NCBI GenBank assembly: GCA_029876055.1
Contig: CM056875.1
Coordinates: 1,240,001-1,304,000, forward strand
Source: Madurella fahalii
Taxonomy: Eukaryota; Ascomycota; Sordariomycetes; Sordariales
DNA: 64,000 bases
Direction: 5' to 3'
Shown here: positions 1-11,586 of the stretch, one piece after another
How the letters are laid out: every line of letters starts with the position of its first letter
Numbering within the stretch: the first letter of the stretch is position 1
Notes under the pieces: model-generated
Databases searched by the model: none
What the model was told of the DNA's origin: nothing
Seen by the model: the letters and a program-made list of their open reading frames with translations, nothing else
Position numbers and translations under genes: made by a program

Positions 1-1677
1 GCTCCACACGGAGATCTGGGTTGTTCCGCGACTTGACGCGGTGGCCGATACCGGGGATCAGCTTATTCTGCTTACGCATCGTGTCGACGAACTCACGCGG
101 GCTGAGGCCCTTGTCGAACGCCTTGGTGAACTCCTCGGCAGCGCCGTCCAGCGCACCGCCGAACCGAGAGCCAATCGTGAGGAGACCGCTCACAAGTGCC
201 GAGATGAGATCCTTACCGGCACGGGTCGTAATGATAGTGTTCATGGCGCCAGACACGGCCGGACCATGGTCAGCAGTAAGCATCAGAACCATCTCGAGGA
301 ACTTGGACGCATAGTCGGGGAGACGGCGGCGGAACCACAGCAGAGACATGACACCGCCAATGCCAATGTCCTCCCTGAACACGTCCGAGATGGGCATACC
401 AGCATAGAGAAGTTCCTGGCCACGGTCATCGGAAATGGTCGAGATGAACGCAGCCGGCTTGCGGATAAGGCCAAGCTCCTGGGCCCACGAGTAGTCGATG
501 GGAATCTTGGGCACGACGGGCTCGGGCTGCGGCTTAATGGTGCCGTCTGCCACGAGCTTCTCGTACAGGGATTTGAGCAGCCCAGGCATGTCCTCGAACG
601 TGTCAGGGACGTAGAAGCCAGCTTCCCGCATGCTCTGGTTCTTCATGGCAGCAGTCTCGAGCTGCGAGTTGGCGAACGCACCAGCGTGGCCGAACTGGAC
701 CTCCGTCTTGAACATGCTGGCGCAAGTACCAATGGCCCACGCCACAATCGGCTTGGTAATGATGCCCTGCTTGACCGCGTCGATCACCTTATACTCCTCG
801 ACGCCACCAACCTCACCAAGCAGCAAGAGGATCTTGCATGCCGGGTCGGCCTGGTAGCGCAGGAGGTGGTCGATGAAGGTAGTGCCGGGGTAACGGTCAC
901 CGCCAATCGCAACGCCCTCATAGACGCCGTCTGTCGTCTGCGAGATGATGTTGTTCAACTCGTTGGACATACCACCCGACTTGGACACGTAGCCAACGGA
1001 GCCCTTGCGGTAGAGCTTGGAGGCGACAATGTTATCCATCATGCCACCAGTATTGCCAATCTTGAAGCAACCGGGCTTGATGCCACCGACAGTGGCAGGG
1101 CCGATGATTGTGACACCCTTCTTCTTTGCGACGTGTGCGATCTCACGAGCGCGCTGTGGGAGGCCAACTGTCAGCACCTCGGTTTTTACCGCCGCGAGCA
1201 ACAAGAATAACTTACACGCTCAGGAACGCCCTCGGCAATGATGGCAATCGTCTTGATTTGCGGATACTCCATCAACTCCATAGTCGAGCTGTAGACGCTG
1301 CGGGACGAGGCAAAGTTGACAACCACGTCAACATCCGGGTGCTTGGCCATCGCCTTCGAGACCTCCTGGTACACGGGGAGCAGCGTCTCGCTGGTCCCCC
1401 AGTACATCTTGCTGACGAATTGGCCGCCGAATGTGTAGATGATGCCCGCGACAGACGGCGTCGTCCGCTTGCAGATGAAGTCGAAGTCGAGCATGCCCTG
1501 CACGGCGCGGGGCTGCAGACCGTAGACGAAGCATCTTGTCTTGTCGTTGAAGAGAGCATGGGCGGGGAGCGGGCTCAGCGGCCGGCTTGGGGCAGCAAAG
1601 CGGCGGATGTTGTCGTTAGCAGAGAGCCCGCCGGTCGGGTTGGCGCCGTTGGCGCTGGAGGGTGCCGCAGGAGCCAT
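1..1677 (-). CDS. acl1: ATP-citrate lyase subunit 1 (SucD/citrate-synthase-like), 3' end cut by window
   Basis: Exons on the minus strand are 1677-1216 and 1153 to beyond position 1, with one 62-nt intron (1215-1154). The junction restores the conserved PERRAREIAH. The start MAPAAPSS is chosen because homology begins just after it. The product carries the CoA-binding SucD-like domain (from about residue 40) and a citrate-synthase-like C-terminal half. The GHAGA motif near residue 310 (bases about 676-690) holds the phosphohistidine expected of the family. With ACL2 it forms the cytosolic enzyme that cleaves citrate to acetyl-CoA and oxaloacetate using ATP and CoA, feeding lipid synthesis and acetylation. 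About 538 residues are visible of a family length near 670, so only the C-terminus is missing. It is transcribed away from acl2, which follows at 3448. Identification is secure; the long plus-strand ORF over exon 2 is a codon-bias shadow. Confidence 0.95.
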
Positions 1678-3447
1678 GGTGAACTGTGTGACCGACTCGA
1701 AGCTCGCTGACAATCGTCTTTGTGGAAGCAAAAGAGAATCCGAGCGGACGCGGGAGGGAGTAAGAGAGTGAGTGGGAGCGAGGGAGCGAGGGAGAGTGAT
1801 GGTTTCTCGGAAAGGCGAGGGCAGGCGGGCTGCAATTTTGGGGGGAGGTTTTTGTCGGTCCCTGTCGTTTTTGTCGGGAAGCACCACACTCGGGGTAGGC
1901 GCAAGAGAGCTCCGCAGCTTTTGATTTTTAGTGAAGCTGCTCCTGTCGAGGAACGGGGAATCACAACCCCCCCTCTGCTGGAATCGCCTAAGAAACGTTG
2001 CGACTCGCTAATTGGACAGATACTGGTCAACCAATCCAACAAACGGGAAGCAAATTCCCCAACTCTTTTTAACCCTGGTCCGATCGCCTAACGGACTTCC
2101 ACCAGACGAGCCAGGCGCGACTTTTTTTTTTGCTGACAGGAGGTGGGGCAGTCGTCGCACTTGGCGGTCCAAGTACCAGTACCTCGGTGATCCTCAGCCA
2201 CTCTGTCGTCCGATACCCCTCCGAGACGCCAACGGAAATTTTGAGAGCCAGCTATCCCCCGGCACGCTTGGCCGTGGCCCTTGAACAGCGGTGAAGGAGA
2301 TAAACGCACAGAACATAGATCTGACGCGCAGCGCAGTCTATGTAAGTCATAGTGCTAAGAAAGGGTGGCTTGTCGAGGCCCGTGGGCAACGCGGGGCAAA
2401 CGGTATTCTAAGATCGGGGATCTCGGGCGTCGCGGGGCCCCAGACTGACTTGGAGACGCATGGCCGCCAGGTCGACCCAAGCCAGCTCGGTCTTGGAACA
2501 CCTGCGTCGGCGAGCAGCACTTGCATGCTGTGATAGGAGAATCGAGGCTCAGCTCGGGGAATTATTGCGGCCTGCAATCTTGTTCTCGTCACAGTTGCCC
2601 CGCATGAGGTGTACCACACTAAGCACAAGTGATGCTTGGGCCGGACGATCCCCAACACCGTCCGCCTCGTTCAACCACGTTGCGCTAGGAGACAATGGTT
2701 TCGGCCAAGCCGTGTCGTGGAGGAACGACAGTCGACATATTGATGCCAGATCGAAAGGAAAGGAAGACTCCATCAGGCATCGCCAAACTCGCGGTTCCAC
2801 CGTCGTCGCAGTCAGGTATCTTTGCGGCCAGGATGCAGCAGCGGGGTGCCGTGGCTGGCCAGGGAGAAGAGATGCGTTCCCAGGCTGCAGCTAGTGGGGT
2901 CCCTTGGGTTCCAGCAAGGTACCGGTACTTCAGGTTCCTGACCGCCCAAGCCTACCTGCCCCGCTCTGGTCCCATCCCCAAAGGTTTTGGCGGGCAATGG
3001 TACTTTTTTTTTTTCTGGTCCCTCCACCCCACCCCCTCCCCCAACGCTCACGGAAAAGAAGTTACGGGTCCCTTGTGTTGCGGTCCTGGGTGTGTGTTCG
3101 TGCCAGAGCCCAAGTTTTCTGAATTCGGAGCCGGCCCTCATCTTTTCTCCCAGGGAGCATCTCCGATTCCGATACTCCTCTTCGCCCACTGCGCCTTCTC
3201 CCTCACTTCGTTTGCTGCGGCATCCCTCACCGGAACACGCCTGTCCTCTAGCAATCCAATCCTCGAGACTTCTCGACTAGGTAAGTTTGCCCCTCGCTTG
3301 AGGTTGGGAAGGTTTATCTCGGTGCTCGGCTGCCCACGAGCTATCGTGGAACACCATTGCGCATCCAATTCCGAGCCCATTCTAACGCCCTGATAACTAG
3401 CGAAAAAGGACTGAGAGCAAGGAAGCACTTGCCAACTTACCTCCACC
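1678..3447. promoter_or_regulatory. Shared divergent promoter of acl1 and acl2
   Basis: This 1.77-kb region lies between the two start codons and must hold both promoters and 5' leaders. Visible elements are an ATTGG at 2011-2015 and a CCAAT at 2031-2035, inverted relative to each other, and T tracts near 2121-2131 and 3005-3014, common in fungal promoters. A pyrimidine-rich stretch lies around 3160-3260. A leader intron is possible but cannot be fixed from sequence alone. No convincing coding potential is seen. Co-regulation of the two subunits through this region is an inference from the layout. Confidence 0.6.
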
Positions 3448-5432
3448 ATGTCCGCGAAGAGCATCCTCGAGGCCGATGGCAAAGCCATCATCAACTACCA
3501 CCTGACCAGGGCGCCGGTGATCAAGCCCAGCCCACTGCCGCGCCCGACTACGCACAACCCCCCGCCCAGACTTGCGTCCATCCACTTCCCTGAAGATGCC
3601 GACGTCAACGCCGTCCTCAACCAGGCCGAGATCACATACCCGTGGCTCCTGCACCAGGACATCAAGTTGGTCGCGAAGCCGGACCAGCTCATCAAGCGCC
3701 GTGGCAAGAGTGGCCTTCTCGCCCTCAACAAGACCTGGGCCGAGGCAAGGGCGTGGGTTGCCGAGCGCGCTGGCAAGGTGCAGAAGGTTGAGCACACAGA
3801 AGGCGTTCTCCGGCAGTTCCTCGTCGAGCCCTTCGTGCCGCACCCTCAGGACACCGAATACTACATCAACGTGAGTGTGGCCGGGCGCATCGACCGTGGA
3901 CGGCAAGTCGCGCTAACCCATCCTAGATTCATTCGGTTCGCGATGTAAGTGTTGGTTTTCAATTGATACCGTTCTTGGCGTATTTCTGCTGCGGTCGGCG
4001 AAAACGGACCCCACTTTGCGAATGCAAGCAAACCGGGGGAAACGATGCGCAGAGCGCAGGCCAGAGAAGTCGGAAATGGCGATGCGGGTGAAGAATGCAG
4101 CTTCCGCATCATCCGTGGGCTTTTCCTGAGGCTTTATACTCGGAAAGAATGCGTCCCCCGCCGGTAGCGATTCATTCAGACGGGGTCCTGCGTCCCACCT
4201 TGAAAGGGCTGCCGAGCCGACGGACGAACGGAGGCTAAACCGCATTATGATGTGGACCTCTGAATGGGGACGCCGGGATGCCGGGACGCAACTTTGCCCG
4301 CAGGAACAACCAAAACCACTCAAGATGCACGTGCGGCTGACCAGCTTCTCCAGGGCGACTGGATTCTGTTTACCCACGAAGGTGGTGTTGATGTCGGCGA
4401 TGTCGACGCAAAGGCTGAGAAGCTCCTGATCCCGGTCGATCTCTCAGAATATCCCTCAAACGAGGAGATCGCAGCCACTCTCCTGAAGAAGGTTCCCAAA
4501 GGCGTCCACAACGTCTTGGTTGACTTTAGTAAGTGTTTGGCCCCTGTCGGCTTCCGGTTCTCTCCCGCTGACCATCTCAAGTCACACGTCTCTATGCCGT
4601 CTACGTGGACTGCCAGTTCACATACCTGGAGATCAACCCCTTGGTTGTCATCCCTAACGAGGATGCCACTTCGGCCTCGGTGCACTTCCTCGATCTGGCT
4701 GCCAAACTGGATCAGACAGCCGACTTTGAGTGCGGCGTGAAGTGGGCTGTTGCCAGGTCGTCGTCGGCTCTGGGCATCACCGCCCCGACAACGACCAACG
4801 GCACTGTCAACATCGATGCCGGCCCGCCGATTGAGTTCCCGGCTCCTTTCGGCCGCGAGCTCTCCAAAGAGGAGGCGTACATCGCTGAGCTCGACGCGAA
4901 GACTGGCGCCTCGCTCAAGCTGACGGTCCTCAACCCCAACGGGAGGATCTGGACGCTGGTGGCCGGTGGTGGTGCCTCGGTCGTCTATGCCGACGCCATT
5001 GCCTCGTCCGGCTTCGCCGATGAGCTGGCCAACTACGGTGAGTACTCTGGTGCTCCCACCGAGTCTCAAACGTACCATTACGCCCGGACCGTCCTCGACC
5101 TCATGCTCCGGGCACCCATGAACCCCAAGGGTAAGGTGCTCTTCATTGGTGGTGGTATCGCCAACTTCACCAACGTGGCCAGCACCTTCAAGGGTGTTAT
5201 CAAGGCCCTCCGCGAGTACGCCGTCACTCTTAATGAGCACAATGTCCAGATCTGGGTCCGCCGTGCAGGCCCCAACTACCAGGAGGGCCTCAAGAACATG
5301 AAGGCGGCGACGCAAGAGCTGGGCCTGAACGCCAAGATCTTTGGCCCCGAGATGCACGTCAGCGGCATCGTACCCCTGGCGCTGATTCCGGGCAAATGGG
5401 AGGAGAGTGGCGCTGAGGAGTTCAAGGGTTAA
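3448..5432 (+). CDS. acl2: ATP-citrate lyase subunit 2 (SucC-like ATP-grasp plus citrate-binding)
   Basis: Exons are 3448-3870, 3927-3944, 4354-4528 and 4582-5432, giving 488 residues with every phase consistent. Exon 2 is an 18-nt microexon encoding IHSVRD, which completes the conserved stretch YYIN-IHSVRD-GDWILF. It is followed by a 409-nt intron, long for this genome. The N-terminal half is the ATP-grasp/SucC-like domain with conserved LEINPLVV, and the C-terminal half is the citrate-binding domain. This subunit binds ATP and citrate and partners ACL1. Length matches the family (about 485). A possible poly(A) signal AATAAA lies at 5547-5552. Confidence 0.96.
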
Positions 5433-6074
5433 GCGAAAGATTCATGATGCGGTGTCAATTACGAGCCGGCGTTCGCCTCGCCGTCTGATTGTTCTTTTAT
5501 TAAGGCGCACTCTCGAACCAGATGGGCCAGACCCGATAGAAAGTATAATAAATGAGATGTTTATTAACTTGGCGGTTGCGCCGGCGTATTCCTGCTATCC
5601 GACCCCAGTTTGTCGTCTGACACAGGTTGCGAATAACTTTAGAGCGTGTCCACATCCACTTGCTCACGACACAGGAGGTGCCAACGATGGACATGATACG
5701 TAGAGTGAGCGGCGTTATAAGATTGATCGGGACACATTAACGACATCCCCTGGGTATTCTCCAAACCACGCGCGACCAACATCTTCACCCATCGTATATG
5801 CAACCAGCCAACTCCGGTAGGTTAGAAAGCCGGGCAAATGGACGACATACGTGAAATGAAGAAAAGTGGTATCATAAATACATATATACATGTATATGAC
5901 GAAAGAGCGCGAGCTACTAGAAAAGAGAGAAAGAGAAAAAGAAAAAGAAAACTCAAGACATTTTCCGCTCTCTCTGTCGATATCTACAACAACAACCCTA
6001 TCCCGTCCCCTTTCACCTTTCTCCTTCCCTTTATCAGCTTCGCCGCAGAACCGGATACGAACCTAAATCGAAAC
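5433..6074. other. Convergent intergenic region, acl2 / GH72 3' ends
   Basis: Both flanking genes end here. An AATAAA at 5547-5552 could serve acl2. A purine-rich run lies around 5925-5960. No gene, RNA or repeat of note is visible. Confidence 0.5.
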
Positions 6075-7750
6075 CTAGATGGCGACACCAGCCATGACGG
6101 CAAAGATGCCCATGGCCAAGGCAGGCAGGACCATGGCGGCCGCGCGGGGGGCAGCGTCCTCGCTGGGGTCGGAGTCGTCCTCAGCGGCAGCGCTGTTGCC
6201 GGAGCCAGAGTCGGAGCCGGAGCCCGGGTTGGATTGAGTGCCGGCGGTGTTAGTGCCATGCTCTAAGAGAGAGAAAAAAAAGGGGACCACAACGTTAGTC
6301 ATAAGATGAACAACAAATGGGGAATCGGGGAAGTCAAAAGGCTTACGGTTGACAGAGTCATCAGGTAGGGGCACGACGGCCAGGTTGGTCACCAGGCTGC
6401 CGTCGGGGTTGCGGACCTCGTGCCTGACGGTCCAGTCGCTGATCTCGACGAGCCTGCCCGAGGGCTTGGGCGAGACGCCCGCCTCGATGATCTCGGCCGC
6501 TCCGGGCGGCAGGACGGGCAGGGTGAAGTTGGAGTTGAAGCCCTCGGTGGTGATCAGGCTGGAGCGGCAGACGGGGGGCCTGGGGGCGTCGCCCGCGGGG
6601 GGCTGCAGGCCCTGGATGGCCTCAAAGTCGAGCCTGGAGTACTGGTCCTTGAGGGACAGGTAGTCGGTCATGAGCGTGGCGGTGCCGTCCGTCCTCATGT
6701 CCACCAGGCCGAAGTTGTTGGCTTCTTGCGTGTACTCGTAGACGATGCCGCCCGAGAACACGTCGGACATCTGGGGGCCGTAGATGGTGCCGATTTCGGT
6801 GAAGACGCGAGGCGAGGGGGTGTTGCAGCCGAACTCGGAGAAGAAGATAGGCACGGAGCTGCCGGTGAAGCCGTCGACCAGCTCGTTGTAGCTGGCCTCC
6901 TCGAAGGAGCTCTCACCGCACCAGCTGTAGCTGTTGAGAGCGAAGATGTCGGCCCTGCTCATGTCGTCCTCCTCGTCCTCAATGGAGCACTGGAAGTAGT
7001 TGTAGCTGTCGAACAGGACATCGCGCACATCGGCAGCCGAGTAGCCGACGGGGATGGGCCGGGACACGTGTCTCCTGATGTAGTTCTTCAGGTCGCGGGT
7101 GACGGCCCTCATGTAAGGCGGGACAGTAGCGCCCGTAGCGACCTTGTCGATAACCTCGTTTCCGGAGAAGAAGGCTAGCGTGTTGGGGTAGTCCTTGAAG
7201 GCCTCAACGACGGCAAAAGTGCGGTTCAGGTACGAGGCATAGTACGACTCCCAGGGGTTCCAGCTGGTCAAGGCCTCGCCGACCAGGGGCGAGTTGACGT
7301 CCAGGATCATGTACATGCCGGCGGCATTGAAGATGCTGGCGCACTCATCGTGGTTCAGGTCCGGGTTCAGGTTGTAAACGCGGATAGCGTTGACACCGAG
7401 GACCTGGAGCAGGGCGGCATCGCGGAGGCAAATATCCGCCTCGCTCAGGGGGTCAACCCCCTTTGACGGGTCGTAGCCCGCAGAGCCGCCCGGCTGGTAC
7501 GCAACACCGATGACCTGGAAGCGGTTGCCGGTCCTGGGGTTGATGAAGTAGTTGCCCTGTACCTCCAGAGGCTGGACGGCGGCAGCGAGCGTCGCTCCAA
7601 GCGCGAGGAGCGCTGAGTGGATCTACACGGTGAGAGAATCAGTACCTATCGAATATGCGCATATGTTCGTGTTCTCGCGCGCTTCCTCCGCGACGGCTCA
7701 CCACCGCTGTGTCAGGAAACAAGAAACCACGGGAATTGACGCACAAGCAT
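6075..7750 (-). CDS. GPI-anchored 1,3-beta-glucanosyltransferase, GH72 (Gel/Gas family)
   Basis: The secure exons are 7622-6347 and 6262-6075. The intron 6346-6263 is 84 nt, has a GACTAAC branch site, carries no stop and keeps frame, so the raw ORF reads through it. The proposed first exon is only 7750-7745 (ATG CTT) with donor GTGCGT and a 122-nt intron. It yields a signal peptide (ML-IHSALLALGATLAAA) but is tentative. The enzyme cuts and re-ligates beta-1,3-glucan during cell-wall assembly at the plasma membrane. GH72 hallmarks are the catalytic glutamates in FSGNEV (about residue 157) and FFSEFGC (about 265), and conserved cysteines. The X8/CBM43 cysteine module is absent. The C-terminus has a Ser/Gly/Asp-rich stretch then a hydrophobic tail, typical of GPI attachment. 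About 489 residues. Confidence 0.92.
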
Positions 7751-9290
7751 GGTTCGTATGGGACAAGTGAGATTCTCTGATATGCGTAAAATGTGTGCGC
7801 GCGTTTCCTCTAGGGAATGTACGAGAGGGGGCGGTCGGCTGCGGATTCTTTTTAAAAAAAAAATCTAGATGTAAAAAGCGGAATTATGCCAAAGGAGCGA
7901 CGAGAAAGAGAAAGGAATCCGCAGAGCGAGCACCTTCCTCAAATGCCAACGAAGGACTGACGAGAAAGACGATGAGCAACGAAGTGCAACACGAGGAAGC
8001 GGCTCGTGGAGGAGAGGCAACTCAATTAAGGAAACACGAAGGGGGTAACCAACAATCAAGCGAAATCGCCAAAATGAGCCTAGCGGGGCCTTCCCTCTTG
8101 GTGCCCCAAACCGAGGATGACAAGGGGGAAAGCGATTAAAAGTCCGGGGGTTGCGCTGCCGTCTCACTGGCTGCATCGATGTCATTTCAGGGGCCGTTCG
8201 GCGGACATAAGGGGCTATGCCCTCTTGGGATGCAACACTAGCCCGAATTCTGTCAAGCGCCCCCAACTTTGTGTGTGCCGTCGAACCGATGGCCCCCTGA
8301 TTTGTGGGTTGGTGCGATGAACTCACGAAGAGAGAAGAGACGAGATACGAGATCCACGAATACGCCCATGCATCGCGACCAAATCAGTGAAAGACAGCCG
8401 ACGCAAAGAAAGGGACGATGCAACCACGCAACTGATACGTTACCACAGCACGCAGCAAGAACCTTGCAACGCAAGCTGCCACGCTGCGGTACCGCGACGC
8501 AAAGCCGTTGGCGGCGTCTGTGTTTTGCTTGCCCCCCTAGCAGGGCCCGTCCCGCATTGATCGTCAGGGTCTCACTCCCCTCATTCGCTGTAGTGGGCGG
8601 TGAACAAAACCGGGAATTCTGTCAGCCAATCCGTCGATCTCCAATCGATTGGAAACTGACGTACCCGCTTCTCGGACAAACTGTGAATAGGGCCATTGTT
8701 TCAAGTCTCTTGGGATCTTGTCTCAGAATCGCCGACCAGGAATCCGGGGATGGCTCGTGCATGAGCCAACACCCGCAGATGACATTGCGGCTTTCCCAGC
8801 CGAGCTCGACGTTTCCTTGAAAACAATTTTAGCAAACCTGTCAAAACTGCCTCGTGGCAGTGGCGCTGGGTTGACTCCAAATGATGACAACAGTCACGGG
8901 GCAGTCGGGTTTGGATGACAAAGCAACGCCTTCTTCTGGATTGTCATCGAAGCTTCGGCGCCCAAACCCAGTTCATGGACCACATTTCATAGCAGTTCAA
9001 GGTAGACAATTACCAACTCACAGAAAACCAGTGAATTGTTAACACATTTTTCATTTGGTTTATTTATTGATTAGCTGGCAATCATTTGGCATGCAATAGC
9101 CGCAACTTAGCTCTCTCGCTATATTCTCAGTGACGCTGGATCAGAATCTCATTCAAGCTGTGCAGTTTATTTACTTCACGTCATATCTAGATACCAGTCA
9201 CTGTGGCGGAGTTTCCCTAATCGAGGAAAGACATCAGGCATCTCTCTAAATCTCATCCACTGGCCGGAGAGGAAGCCCAAAGCTCTCAAC
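7751..9290. other. Divergent intergenic region upstream of GH72 and WLM genes
   Basis: This 1.5-kb region holds the 5' ends of both flanking genes. A short A-rich tract sits near 7856-7864 and an AT-rich patch at about 9040-9075. The small ORFs here show no protein-like composition. I see no RNA gene or mobile element. Confidence 0.5.
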
Positions 9291-10430
9291 ATGGATGCGG
9301 CCGAGTCATCACCAAACCGAGACTCGCAGCTCAACTCACTCTCCCCTGCAAACGACGATGGACCCCCCGTCGAGATAACCATCAAGTTCCCTCCCGAGCA
9401 CCACAACCAAAAATGGAACTTCTCCTCCTCCGACACATTCGAGCACCTCATCCTGACCCTATCCCTCGAATTCCCCTCCTACGACTGGGACAAGAGCAAA
9501 GCCCTACTCGAAAAGCGCCCCAAGCACCTTAAATCCATCTACACGCCTTCGGATCCGTCAGACAGGGCCGTCCCCTTGTCAAGCCTCAACAACAATACCC
9601 TCCGCCTCCTCGCCCCGAAGACCTCAGCCCTGACCTCCCTCCAAAACGCCCAGCAGGACGCCGCCAAGATGGCCTCAAGCTGGCAAGCGAAGCGGGCGCT
9701 GGCGCGGGCGCGGCTACCGCGGCTGAACCCGTCGCAGCGGCAGAGCGTCGAGGAGCTCAACTACACGTTCCACACGCTGCGGGCGCTGCCGCACCTGCCG
9801 GACGCGGGGCGCAGCCTCGCCTTGCTGGAGCGGCTCAAGGCGGACCCGGGGATCCGGGCGGCGATGCGCCGGCACCGCTTCTCGGTCGGCCTGCTGACCG
9901 AGATGGACCCGCTGAGCCACACGTCTGCCTCGCACGAGGGCGTCACGCGCACCCTCGGTCTCAACCGCAACCGCGGCGAGGTCGTCGAGCTCCGCCTGCG
10001 CACCGACGCCTACGACGGCTGGCGCAACTACTACGTCATCCGCAAGACGCTCTGCCACGAGCTGGCCCACAACGTGTACGGCGACCACGACAGCAAGTTC
10101 TGGGCCCTGTGCAAGGAGATCGAGAGGGAGGTGGAGAGGGCCGACTGGAAGACGGGTGGCAGGACCGTCGGGGACGACGAGTACGCTCCTGCCAGGGGTG
10201 GGGAGGAGGACGAGGTCGAGGAAGGGATGGTGATGGATCATGGGGGCTGGGAGGGCGGCACCTATGTCCTGGGTGGGGGGAATAACACCGAGGGACTGAG
10301 CGAGAGGGAGATTAGGGCGCGGGCTGCAGAGGCGAGGTGGTCGAACTTGGAAAGGGCGACGAGGCAGGCCAGAGGGGATGAGAAGGGAGGCGGTTCAGGG
10401 TCTGGTGCTGCGCAGGAGAAGAGGGACTAA
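9291..10430 (+). CDS. Ubiquitin-like / WLM-domain zinc metalloprotease
   Basis: Single exon, 379 residues. Residues about 24-105 form a ubiquitin-like domain. Residues about 140-285 are the WLM (Wss1-like metalloprotease) domain with zinc motif HELAH (about 256-260) and a third ligand in GDHDSKF (H266). Wss1-type proteases act on DNA-protein crosslinks and bind SUMO or ubiquitin. A Ub-like plus WLM arrangement also occurs in a fission-yeast protein. The C-terminus is Gly/Glu-rich, probably disordered, and contains a helix resembling REIRARAAEARW. No obvious VIM or SIM is certain. The substrate is not evident from sequence. The gene converges on the WD40 gene at 14910-11587. Confidence 0.9.
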   Translation: MDAAESSPNRDSQLNSLSPANDDGPPVEITIKFPPEHHNQKWNFSSSDTFEHLILTLSLEFPSYDWDKSKALLEKRPKHLKSIYTPSDPSDRAVPLSSLNNNTLRLLAPKTSALTSLQNAQQDAAKMASSWQAKRALARARLPRLNPSQRQSVEELNYTFHTLRALPHLPDAGRSLALLERLKADPGIRAAMRRHRFSVGLLTEMDPLSHTSASHEGVTRTLGLNRNRGEVVELRLRTDAYDGWRNYYVIRKTLCHELAHNVYGDHDSKFWALCKEIEREVERADWKTGGRTVGDDEYAPARGGEEDEVEEGMVMDHGGWEGGTYVLGGGNNTEGLSEREIRARAAEARWSNLERATRQARGDEKGGGSGSGAAQEKRD

Positions 10431-11586
10431 AGAGGAGGAGTTTGGCCTGGGCTTTTCTGCGACGGTTTCGTTTTAGCGTGTAGCATGCTCTCAACAGCGA
10501 TATTGGAATAGCGATCCGAGAATATTTATGTGAGTGTAATCGGGCAGATCACTCTTGTATCAAGTCCCGACTTTGGATCCCATTATACAAAACAACCGCC
10601 CCTCTGCGAGATATGGAGCCATGTGTATCTTACCAAAGACCGAGGAGCCAGACTAACCGACTACATAGCAGCAGAACAGTCGGTCGGTCTCCCATATTGT
10701 AGCCATCTACTTCCCTTTCCAGCTTAGCCATCCCGGGCAGATGCAGTACGTAAGCATCAAACAGAACTCAGTACACAACAATAAAGGTAAACCAAGGGTA
10801 GAACAAGTAACCCAGCTGTCTATTCGACTAGTACCCTACCACGAGAGTATTCCATATCAGAGCTAGAACTCCGGCAAAGTCTAGCGTCCCCCATCCATCC
10901 CCTTCCATCTACGTATCTATTCCAACCGCAACTGGCGCCCCATCCACCCGCCTGCTTACCAAAGAGAGCCCTCAGCTTGTCCTGACGTCCCGTCTCATCC
11001 CCAGAAGTGCAACGCGACGCAATAAACACTAGTAATAGTAGCGGTAGAACGTAGTTAACACAGGAGCCAAGAAACGGAACGAAAAAGCGCAACGCGTGCG
11101 TGCGTGCGTGCATACCCGCCAAACCGGAATCCAAGCCAGTAAAACTGGAAAGGAAAAAAAAGAAAAGAAAAAGACAAGAAAAACGCCTTAATGATCCGCT
11201 TAGTCTTTCATGATGACTTTGGCTGTTTCCCACGCTTGACGATGATGATTGTGATGATGATGTGATGATATCCGGCCCAGTGGGATTTTAGTAAGAGCCA
11301 CCATGATGATGATGATGATGCCGATAAGAGTCAAGGAAAGGGAAAAAAAAAAAAAAAAAGAACAAAGAAGAAAGGAGTGATCGTAAGAAAAAGAAAAATC
11401 CAGCGCCCTTCCACCAATGAGTGTAAAATACAGTGAAGCCAAAGCACGACCAAAAGGAAAATAACGTTTCGCAAGGGGTATCGCACCACTCCATCCGATC
11501 CTTTGTCCGTTTTGATCCTCCACCAGCCCACAAACCCACCTGTTAAACCAACCAGCCAGTGTTATCTTTATTACCGCATCGTGGTA
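10431..11586. other. Convergent 3' intergenic region with simple repeats
   Basis: It contains a short GTGC-type repeat near 11096-11110, several GAT/ATG trinucleotide runs between 11235 and 11322, and an A17 homopolymer at 11343-11359. No gene is supported; the small His- and Phe-rich ORFs come from the repeats. Confidence 0.5.
11343..11359. repeat. A17 homopolymer
   Basis: Seventeen consecutive A residues lie downstream of the WD40 gene's stop codon. It follows a run of ATG repeats at about 11302-11321. Confidence 0.9.

Noticed and set aside
41..1210. 389-residue plus-strand ORF antisense to acl1
   Set aside because: It mirrors the GC3-biased acl1 exon 2. Its His/Asp/Leu/Val-rich composition is typical of an antisense shadow, and it overlaps a securely identified gene.
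4320..5357. 345-residue minus-strand ORF over acl2
   Set aside because: Crosses acl2 exons and an intron; composition is that of a complementary-strand shadow.
9714..10241. 175-residue ORF antisense to the WLM gene
   Set aside because: Complement of a strongly supported protein; no domain and skewed Val/Arg/Leu composition.
11235..11322. Candidate His-rich small protein from GAT/ATG repeats
   Set aside because: The open frames arise from simple trinucleotide repeats in a convergent 3' region and carry no other support.
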